This document shows positions 1 through 5,017 of a stretch of DNA of 5,017 bases, one piece after another. The position numbers were made by a program, and so were the translations under genes. The stretch is from Chloroflexota bacterium. GTDB taxonomy: Bacteria; Chloroflexota; Ktedonobacteria; Ktedonobacterales; Ktedonobacteraceae. Every line of letters begins with the position of its first letter. Positions within the stretch are counted from its first letter, which is position 1. A model generated the notes under the pieces. The model saw only the letters and a list, made by a program, of their open reading frames with translations, was not told the origin of the DNA and made no database searches. The stretch spans positions 1 to 5,017 of the forward strand of contig VBHV01000311.1 in NCBI GenBank assembly GCA_005881995.1, given 5' to 3'.

Positions 1-1460
1 TTGCCGAATCGCCGCTCACTCGCGGCCTGTTCTGGGCAGGCTCCGATGACGGTCTGGTGCATATCTCGCGCGACAACGGCAAATCCTGGCAAAACGTCAC
101 GCCCGCTGAACTGCCGGAGTGGTCGCTAATCAGCATCATCGAGCCTTCGCCGCACGATCCCGCGACCGCCTATCTCGCCGCCAACCGCTACAAATGGGAT
201 GACTTCTCGCCCTACCTCTTCAAGACCAACGACTACGGCGCAACCTGGACGAAGATCACCACCGGCATCGCCGGCAACGACTTCACGCGCGCCATCCGCG
301 AGGACCCCGCGCGCCGTGGATTGCTCTTCGCCGGAACCGAAACAGGTATCCACGTCTCGTTTGACGATGGCGCGCACTGGCAATCGCTCCAACTCAATCT
401 TCCCGCCGTACCCATTCACGACCTGGTCATCAAGGATACCGACCTTGTCCTGGCCACCCATGGCCGCTCATTCTGGATTCTAGATGATATCACTCCTCTA
501 CAGCGGGCCAGCGAGGAGGTGCAGCAACTGCCGCTCTACCTGTTCAAGCCGCGTACCACTGTTCGTTTTATGGTCAGCTATGGCTACTCTCGCGCCGCGC
601 TTTCCGGGAACTTTTATCGCGATGTAGACAATACGACGATTGTCGCGCGCCGCGAGGAGCGCCCGGGAAACGTATCGGTGGAGCGCCCTCTGAATGCCGG
701 GCAGAACCCACCTCCGGGTCTCATTGTCTACTATTACCTGGCGCAGAAGCTGGAAGGCGAGGTGAAACTATCCTTCCTCGATGCGCAGGGCAATGAAATC
801 AAATCATTCACCAGCGAAGCCGAGCGCAAGCAGGCCCCCGAACATAGTGTCGATCCCACCGACGAGGAAGAGGAAGAGGAGAAAAAGGAACCCAGGGTGC
901 TGAACGAGGCCGGCATGCACCGCTTCGTCTGGAATATGCGCTATCCCGATCCCAGCAAGGTAGAGGGATATGTCGCCTCCGAAGGCGTAATGTCAGGCCC
1001 CAGGCTATCTCCCGGCGTCTACCAGGTTTCCCTGACTGCCGCCGATCAGTCCCTGGTTGAAACATTTGAAGTGCAGAAAGACCCGCGCGTCTCTGCCACC
1101 CAGGAGGACCTGGATGCCCAGTTAGCCCTGCACCTCAAGATTCGCGACAAGCTCTCCGAAACCCACGACGCCATCAACACGCTCAGAAACGTGCGCCAGC
1201 AAATCGACGACTGGCAGAAACGCACGCAAGATCTGCCCATTCACGAGGAACTCACCCGTATCGGTAAATCCGCGAAGGAGAAGCTAAAAGCCATCGAAGA
1301 CGAGCTCATCCAATCAAAAGCGAAAACTCGCCAGGACACGCTGTCGTCGCCGGTGCCCAGGCCGCCCCTACCAGGCAGGCCGACGAAGTCTTCGATGAAC
1401 TCAGCAACCGCATCGATGCCCAGCTCCAACGCCTGCAGGAGGTACTCGACACCGACGTAG
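1..1460 (+). CDS. BNR/VPS10-type beta-propeller protein, 3' part, 5'-truncated by window edge and frameshifted near its end
   Basis: The frame is open from base 3, so the GTG at 57 is internal and the true start lies before the window. Three Asp-box motifs (S/T-x-D-x-G-x-x-W) are visible: SRDNGKSW (66-89), TNDYGATW (225-248) and SFDDGAHW (357-380). They mark blades of a sialidase/sortilin-like beta-propeller. The segment LATHGRSFWILDDI that closes the propeller is typical of the large bacterial 'VPS10 domain / glycosyl hydrolase' family. After it come a beta-rich region, an acidic Glu run (about 867-883) and a helical, probably coiled-coil region (about 1100-1320). Such proteins are usually about 1000 aa and exported; the signal peptide would be outside the window. 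No catalytic activity can be assigned, and database names such as exo-sialidase are not supported by visible active-site residues. From about 1343 the frame no longer matches the family, and its last 39 or so codons, to TAG at 1458-1460, are out-of-frame sequence. Confidence 0.8.
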   Translation, partial: AESPLTRGLFWAGSDDGLVHISRDNGKSWQNVTPAELPEWSLISIIEPSPHDPATAYLAANRYKWDDFSPYLFKTNDYGATWTKITTGIAGNDFTRAIREDPARRGLLFAGTETGIHVSFDDGAHWQSLQLNLPAVPIHDLVIKDTDLVLATHGRSFWILDDITPLQRASEEVQQLPLYLFKPRTTVRFMVSYGYSRAALSGNFYRDVDNTTIVARREERPGNVSVERPLNAGQNPPPGLIVYYYLAQKLEGEVKLSFLDAQGNEIKSFTSEAERKQAPEHSVDPTDEEEEEEKKEPRVLNEAGMHRFVWNMRYPDPSKVEGYVASEGVMSGPRLSPGVYQVSLTAADQSLVETFEVQKDPRVSATQEDLDAQLALHLKIRDKLSETHDAINTLRNVRQQIDDWQKRTQDLPIHEELTRIGKSAKEKLKAIEDELIQSKAKTRQDTLSSPVPRPPLPGRPTKSSMNSATASMPSSNACRRYSTPT

Positions 1461-1543
1461 CCGCCTTCAATTCGCTGCTGCGCGATCACAAAGTACCTGC
1501 TGTAGTACCCATCGCAACCATGTACACCAACAACAAGCGATAA
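1340..1543 (+). pseudogene. Displaced C-terminus of the BNR/VPS10-type protein, in a different frame
   Basis: Reading from 1340 in the frame that ends at TAA 1541-1543 gives AVVAGAQAAPTRQADEVFDE followed by a helical segment and then AAFNSLLRDHKVPAVVP and a short tail. This is the usual C-terminal end of the family (a helix with QADEVFDELSNRIDAQL, then a loop with VPAVVP). The upstream frame is good up to RQDTL (codon ending at 1343), so the two halves meet at about 1340-1343. From my memory of relatives, a stretch of roughly 14 residues (an N-[FY]-P-I-[RK]-L-N-like segment) normally lies between them. That fits a net loss of about 46 nt with a 4-base overlap, gctg, at the junction. No start codon or ribosome binding site suits separate translation. 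Either the gene is broken near its end or the sequence is in error here. Confidence 0.7.
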
Positions 1544-1551
1544 ACGAAGAA

Positions 1552-1581
1552 CCCACCCCAATGCAACCGCAAAGGGGTGGG
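1552..1581 (+). terminator. Hairpin after the BNR/VPS10-type gene, possible terminator
   Basis: CCCACCCC (1552-1559) pairs perfectly with GGGGTGGG (1574-1581). A short TGC/GCA stem can form within the 14-nt loop. The hairpin starts eight bases after the displaced stop codon at 1541-1543. No strong T run follows, only ATATCTTCAAAA, so intrinsic termination is plausible but not textbook. It lies 30 nt before the rpsB -35 box and would insulate that promoter from upstream read-through. Confidence 0.5.
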
Positions 1582-1611
1582 ATATCTTCAAAACAACATG
1601 CATGATTTTCC

Positions 1612-1640
1612 TTGAATCTTCCCCCCCACTATGCTATAAT
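1612..1640 (+). promoter_or_regulatory. Sigma-70-type promoter for the rpsB cluster
   Basis: TTGAAT (1612-1617) and a perfect TATAAT (1635-1640) are separated by exactly 17 nt, and TGC directly before the -10 box gives an extended -10 element. Transcription should start about 6-8 bases downstream, near 1647. The site lies in the gap between a terminator-like hairpin and the rpsB leader, which is where a promoter for a heavily expressed ribosomal-protein operon is expected. It is the best promoter match I see in the window. Confidence 0.78.
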
Positions 1641-1646
1641 TCCACG

Positions 1647-1862
1647 TTAGCGGGAGACTACCCGCGCTCATGAAAACACACATGAAATACACACGCTCTT
1701 TGAACGGCGAACACCCTGGTACACCTCAAACTATTTGGAGATACTGTGGTAGGGGTCACGTGAAGACACAGCGCAAAACAATGCTAGACTTCACCCATAG
1801 CCTGTCAGGAACCCATTTGCCGGTGAGAAAGGAGCGGAGGATCAAAAGGGAGGATCCATTTA
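1647..1862 (+). promoter_or_regulatory. Long 5' leader of the rpsB mRNA, possibly structured
   Basis: About 215 nt separate the predicted start of transcription from the rpsB TTG, much longer than needed for initiation. It begins with a small hairpin, GCGGG (1650-1654) with CCCGC (1661-1665). Further in, CTGTG (1744-1748) can pair with CACAG (1767-1771). GTGAAG (1760-1765) can pair with CTTCAC (1789-1794). Those two helices interleave, so they are mutually exclusive or form a pseudoknot. An 8-base palindrome, TCACGTGA, sits at 1756-1763. Ribosomal-protein operons often carry leaders bound by their own product (S2 in other phyla), so autoregulation is a reasonable inference, but I do not recognise a known leader family. 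An ORF opening at ATG 1670 runs through this region and on into rpsB; I treat it as a shadow. Confidence 0.45.
1831..1853 (+). promoter_or_regulatory. Repeated Shine-Dalgarno cores before rpsB
   Basis: Three SD-like cores occur in a row: GGAG (1831-1834), GGAGG (1836-1840) and GGGAGG (1848-1853). The last lies 9 nt before the TTG at 1863 and decides that start. The 8-mer GGAGGATC is repeated at 1836-1843 and 1849-1856. The upstream cores are too far away to position this start and may act as a standby site, or be chance in a purine-rich tract. Confidence 0.65.
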
Positions 1863-2658
1863 TTGGCAAACATCATCTCAATGAAGCAGCTTCTCGAAGC
1901 TGGGGTCCACTTCGGGCATCAGACCCGTCGCTGGAACCCCAAAATGGCGCCGTTCATCTTCATGGACCGCAACGGTATTCACATCATCGACCTCCAACAG
2001 ACTGTCACGCGCCTCAACGATGCCTACAAGTTTGTGCGGCATGTACTACGTCAACCAGCGCTGGCTTGGTGGTATGCTCACCAACTTCCAGACCATCCAG
2101 TCCCGTATTCGCTACCTGCGCGACCTGGAAGCGCGCCGCGATCGTGGCGATTTTGAGCGCCTGCCCAAAAAAGAAGTGCAGAAGTTGCAGGACGACATGG
2201 CCCGCCTGGAGCGCATCCTCGGCGGCATCAAGGACATGCGTCGCCTGCCGGGCGCCATATTCATCATTGATACCCGCAAAGAACGCACCGCCGTCCTGGA
2301 GGCACGCCGCCTGGAGATTCCTATCATCGCGCTGGCCGACACTAACTGCGACCCCGATGAGATGGATTATCCCATCCCGGCCAACGATGACGCCATTCGC
2401 GCGGTTCGCCTGTTGAGTTCCAAGATTGCCGATGCCGTCATCGAGGGTCGTCGCGAGTTGGAAGCCCAGCAGAAAGATAAAGAACCCGCAGAAGCAGAAG
2501 CTCCAACAGAAGGAGCTGCCCCTGCTGAGGAGGCCGCTGGTTTCAACCTCTCGACAGATACAGTGGATTACGGTCTGGAATCACCCGCCCCGGCTGAGCC
2601 AGATAAGCCAGCGGTTCCTGCCCAATCTGAACTGATAGCGGAAGAGGCGTCATTATAA
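1863..2658 (+). pseudogene. rpsB: 30S ribosomal protein S2 gene, interrupted by an internal frame-breaking deletion
   Basis: S2 is an essential small-subunit protein needed for S1 binding and initiation. From the TTG at 1863 the frame gives [32 protein letters not shown] and AYKFV, the normal S2 N-terminus. After GTG at 2034-2036 this frame loses similarity and stops at TGA 2154-2156 (97 aa). In the next frame, from TGC at 2035, [59 protein letters not shown] and [11 protein letters not shown] follow as in a normal S2, ending at TAA 2656-2658. Against E. coli and B. subtilis S2, recalled from memory, the 29 residues with the GG-x-[IV]-LFVGTK-like strand and following helix are absent. That fits a net loss of 89 nt (29 codons plus 2 bases). 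The restored protein would be about 294 aa; the excess over about 245 is an acidic Ala/Glu/Pro-rich tail of some 60 residues after the S2 fold. No other part looks decayed, so a recent deletion or an assembly error is likelier than an old pseudogene. Confidence 0.88.
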
Positions 2659-2673
2659 CGTAGGGTCGGCAAT

Positions 2674-2701
2674 TTGCCCCCCTCCCGATTCGTTGGGGCA
2701 A
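2674..2701 (+). other. Hairpin just after rpsB
   Basis: TTGCCCC (2674-2680) pairs with GGGGCAA (2695-2701) over a 14-nt C-rich loop, 15 nt after the rpsB stop. No T run follows in either direction, so it is not a convincing intrinsic terminator. It may protect the mRNA 3' end, or be a dispersed repeat half: the nearby GTAGGG resembles the arm of the tsf-pyrH palindrome. Confidence 0.35.
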
Positions 2702-2716
2702 CAAACAACTGAGAAG

Positions 2717-2750
2717 GCGGGAGATAGGGAATCCGTTCCCAATCTCCCGC
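2717..2750 (+). terminator. Strong hairpin in the rpsB-tsf spacer, possible terminator or attenuator
   Basis: GCGGGAGAT (2717-2725) pairs with ATCTCCCGC (2742-2750). After an A/A mismatch, GGGAA (2727-2731) pairs with TTCCC (2736-2740) around a TCCG tetraloop, giving 14 pairs. The following TTCATCTTGT is only moderately T-rich, so termination is probably partial. It could lower tsf transcription relative to rpsB or act as an RNA-stability element. A possible promoter lies about 35 nt downstream. Confidence 0.5.
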
Positions 2751-2784
2751 TTCATCTTGTAGACAAGAACAAACGAAACCAATT

Positions 2785-2813
2785 TTGTCAAGCACTCAGG
2801 TGCAATAAATAGT
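2785..2813 (+). promoter_or_regulatory. Possible internal promoter for tsf
   Basis: TTGTCA (2785-2790, five of six matches to the -35 consensus) is followed after 17 nt by AATAGT (2808-2813, four of six to TATAAT). It lies between the spacer hairpin and tsf, 71 nt before the start codon, a sensible place for a secondary promoter. The weak -10 makes this tentative. The left arm of the inverted repeat at 2794-2802 falls inside the -35/-10 spacer. Confidence 0.3.
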
Positions 2814-2850
2814 GGTCGGAAGCGATTGTGCTTTGTATCCCCACCTGAGT
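2794..2850. repeat. 9-bp inverted repeat upstream of tsf
   Basis: ACTCAGGTG (2794-2802) and CACCTGAGT (2842-2850) are perfect inverted copies with 39 nt between them; within that gap CAAT (2803-2806) and ATTG (2825-2828) can also pair. In RNA this would close a large stem-loop ending 18 nt before the tsf Shine-Dalgarno. In DNA the arms could be paired operator half-sites flanking the candidate -10 box. No known family recognised. Confidence 0.45.
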
Positions 2851-2884
2851 ATCATCATAAATGAGATTGAGGAGTGAGCAGATC

Positions 2885-3481
2885 ATGGATTACACTGCCG
2901 CAGATGTGAAGAAGTTGCGTGAAGAGACGGGCGCAACATTCGCCGATTGTAAAAATGCCTTAGCCGGTGCGAACGGCTGGGATGATGCCGTCAAGTACCT
3001 TGAGAAGAGGAGCGGTCACAAGGCCGAGAAAATGATGGCGGCGGACCGCGAAACCAAAGAGGGTGGCGTCTTCTCGTACGTGCATCATAACCACAGGGTG
3101 GGCGTGTTGCTGGAACTCAATTGCAGCACCGACTTTGTGGCTCGCAGCGAGTCCTTCCGCCACCTGGCGAATGACCTCGCGTTACAAATCGCCGGTGTTG
3201 CCCCTACGTACGTTAACTTCGAGGATGTGCCTGCCGATGTTGTTGAGAAGGCGCGCAAAACTATTCTGGAAGATCCCTCGATGGAGCGGGTTCCGCAGGA
3301 GAGGCGCGAAGAAGTCCTCAACAACAAACTCAAAAAGGAATTGAGTGGGCAGGTATTGATGATGCAGCCCTGGGTGAAGGACGAGACAGTGATTATCGGC
3401 GACCTGGTGAAAAAGGTCATCGCCGAGACCGGTGAGAATATAGTACTGCGTCGCTTCAGCCGCTTTGCGCTGGGCGAATAA
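2885..3481 (+). CDS. tsf: Elongation factor Ts (short form)
   Basis: EF-Ts is the nucleotide exchange factor that releases GDP from EF-Tu in the cytoplasm. I place the start at ATG 2885, which has GAGGAG (2869-2874) 10 nt upstream; the in-frame ATG at 2861 would add eight residues before the normal N-terminus and would place the SD inside the gene. The product is 198 aa. The N-terminal UBA-like domain has KKLREETGATFADCKNAL (residues 9-26). The core carries RETKEGG, VHHNHRVGVLLELNCSTDFV and the TDFVAR signature (82-87) that contacts EF-Tu. The C-terminus GENIVLRRFSRFALGE matches the Thermus-type short EF-Ts, so the second half and coiled-coil insertion of the 283-aa E. coli protein are naturally absent rather than deleted. 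No frame problem is seen. It follows rpsB after a 226-nt spacer with hairpins, so its transcription may be partly independent. Confidence 0.96.
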   Translation: MDYTAADVKKLREETGATFADCKNALAGANGWDDAVKYLEKRSGHKAEKMMAADRETKEGGVFSYVHHNHRVGVLLELNCSTDFVARSESFRHLANDLALQIAGVAPTYVNFEDVPADVVEKARKTILEDPSMERVPQERREEVLNNKLKKELSGQVLMMQPWVKDETVIIGDLVKKVIAETGENIVLRRFSRFALGE

Positions 3482-3484
3482 TAA

Positions 3485-4321
<837 letters not shown>

Positions 4322-4331
4322 AGCCAAATTG

Positions 4332-4361
4332 AGGGCCTTGCCGTTGTTTTGATAGGGCCTT
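4332..4361 (+). repeat. Repeated AGGGCCTT in the pyrH-frr gap
   Basis: AGGGCCTT occurs at 4332-4339 and again at 4354-4361, 22 nt apart in period. Because the 8-mer is self-complementary when G-U pairs are allowed, the two copies can also form an 8-pair stem with a 14-nt loop containing TTGTTTTGAT. It could be a weak mRNA hairpin between pyrH and frr. No T run follows. Confidence 0.35.
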
Positions 4362-4376
4362 CTAAAGCAGAAACAG

Positions 4377-4394
4377 GGCGCGCTTCATTGCGCC
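4377..4394 (+). promoter_or_regulatory. Small hairpin just before the frr ribosome binding site
   Basis: GGCGC (4377-4381) pairs with GCGCC (4390-4394) over an 8-nt loop. It ends 6 nt before the frr Shine-Dalgarno AAGGGAG (4401-4407), which itself is 7 nt from the ATG. The SD is left free, so the hairpin may keep the site open or slow upstream ribosomes. Only the short stem supports this. Confidence 0.35.
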
Positions 4395-4414
4395 GGTACG
4401 AAGGGAGCATTGCT

Positions 4415-4972
4415 ATGACAGACGATATATTCGGGGATGCCGAGCGACGTATGCAAAAAGCAGTCGAGGTCTTAAAACAGGACATTACCTCGATCCGCAC
4501 TGGCCGGGCCAATGCATCATTGGTCGAACGTATTACCGTGGATTATTATGGCACGCCCACGCCGATTAACCAGGTCGCGTCAATTTCCGTTGCGGAAGCG
4601 CGCTTGCTGGTTATTCAACCCTGGGACCGTAAATTACTGGTTGATATCGAAAAGGCTATCCAGAAATCTGATCTTGGCATCAATCCCAACAATGATGGGC
4701 AGGTCATTCGCCTGGCAATACCCCCGCTCAACGAAGAGCGTCGTCGTGATATGGTCAAGACCCTCCACAAGAAACTAGATGAGCACAAAGTTGCCATTCG
4801 CAACATTCGCCGTGATGCCCACGATAAGTTGCGTGATCGTGAGAAAAAGAAAGAGATTTCCGAGGATGAGCTGAAACGTAACGCCGAACGGTTACAAAAG
4901 CTCACCGACCGCTTCATCGATGAGATGGACAAGGTCGGGAAATCAAAGGAACTGGAGATTCTGGAGGTCTAA
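4415..4972 (+). CDS. frr: Ribosome recycling factor
   Basis: RRF works with EF-G after termination to split the 70S ribosome so the subunits can be reused. The start is ATG 4415, with AAGGGAG (4401-4407) 7 nt upstream; the frame is open further back to 4349, but that part has no RRF similarity. The product is 185 aa, the same length as E. coli RRF. Domain I, a three-helix bundle, starts with the DITSIRTGRANASL region (23-36). Domain II has the DYYGTPTPINQVA (43-55), QPWD (68-71) and LGINPNNDG (87-95) motifs. The bundle resumes with PPLNEERRR and IRNIRRDAHDKLR (128-140), which includes the conserved Arg132. The end, KVGKSKELEILEV, is normal. It is the last gene of the visible cluster; uppS or cdsA often follows in other bacteria but is not visible here. 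Confidence 0.97.
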   Translation: MTDDIFGDAERRMQKAVEVLKQDITSIRTGRANASLVERITVDYYGTPTPINQVASISVAEARLLVIQPWDRKLLVDIEKAIQKSDLGINPNNDGQVIRLAIPPLNEERRRDMVKTLHKKLDEHKVAIRNIRRDAHDKLRDREKKKEISEDELKRNAERLQKLTDRFIDEMDKVGKSKELEILEV

Positions 4973-5017
4973 CTTTGACCAGGCTTCAAAACTATTTCTC
5001 TTCTTCAAAGGGAAATA
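4973..5017 (+). other. Non-coding end of window after frr
   Basis: No gene or good terminator is visible in these 45 bases. CTTTGA (4973-4978) and TCAAAG (5005-5010) are inverted copies, and CTTCAAA occurs twice (4984-4990 and 5003-5009). AAAGGGA at 5007-5013 could be the Shine-Dalgarno of a gene starting just past the window, which would fit a continuing operon. Confidence 0.3.

Noticed and set aside
126..461. Reverse-strand open frame opposite the propeller gene
   Set aside because: It lies opposite clear Asp-box coding sequence and has no recognisable protein features; it is explained by GC-rich codon bias.
57..1460. Sialidase or sortilin function for the first gene
   Set aside because: Asp boxes are shared by many unrelated propellers; no catalytic residues can be identified, and most of the protein is outside the window.
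1241..1603. Reverse-strand open frame of 120 codons across the end of the propeller gene and the terminator
   Set aside because: It mirrors the conserved C-terminal coding sequence and runs through the hairpin. The sense strand explains the region better.
1756..1763. TCACGTGA palindrome as a transcription-factor operator
   Set aside because: It is a single short palindrome inside a transcribed leader, overlapping the candidate helices; no second site supports an operator.
2031..2046. Programmed frameshift or ribosomal bypass in rpsB
   Set aside because: A shift of frame alone would not restore the roughly 29 missing residues, because the bases encoding them are absent. There is also no slippery heptamer at the join.
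1670..2416. Open frame of 248 codons starting in the rpsB leader
   Set aside because: It crosses rpsB in a different frame, has no well-spaced SD, and its translation is low-quality Arg/Ser/Pro-rich sequence typical of a shadow frame. Restoring the missing rpsB bases would also break it.
2861..2884. Upstream ATG start for tsf
   Set aside because: It would put the GAGGAG Shine-Dalgarno inside the gene and add residues not seen before the normal EF-Ts N-terminus.

Overview
The window is the conserved bacterial translation/UMP-kinase cluster rpsB-tsf-pyrH-frr, all on the + strand, preceded by the 3' part of an unrelated large BNR/VPS10-type beta-propeller gene. The base composition is moderately GC-rich. 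The short EF-Ts (198 aa, no coiled-coil insertion), the S2 with a long acidic tail and the form of RRF and UMP kinase suggest a Chloroflexota-like bacterium, perhaps Ktedonobacteria. That is family-level impression only; no rRNA or unique marker is present.

Layout. Positions 1-1543 hold the end of the propeller gene; its reading frame breaks near 1340-1343, and the conserved C-terminus continues in another frame to 1543. Positions 1544-1862 have no gene. They hold a terminator-like hairpin (1552-1581), a near-consensus sigma-70 promoter with an extended -10 (1612-1640), and a leader of about 215 nt ending in repeated Shine-Dalgarno cores. rpsB starts at a TTG at 1863 and ends at 2658, but its frame breaks at about 2035-2040, where about 29 conserved residues are missing. 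The 226-nt rpsB-tsf spacer carries two hairpins, a possible second promoter and a 9-bp inverted repeat. tsf (2885-3481), pyrH (3554-4321) and frr (4415-4972) are full length and intact. Hairpins also lie in the tsf-pyrH and pyrH-frr gaps. The last 45 bases hold no gene.

Function. S2 is a small-subunit ribosomal protein, EF-Ts recycles EF-Tu, RRF splits post-termination ribosomes, and UMP kinase feeds pyrimidine nucleotides to RNA and DNA synthesis. The order is the classic one, and the promoter ahead of rpsB probably drives the cluster, with each spacer hairpin able to tune read-through.

The main anomaly is that two neighbouring genes each carry what looks like a small, frame-breaking internal deletion with a few bases of overlap at the junction, and one of them hits an essential ribosomal protein. 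A sequencing or assembly artefact is the first explanation to test; a true lesion would imply a second rpsB copy elsewhere. I found no evidence of a new biological system, mobile element, CRISPR array, tRNA or rRNA here.
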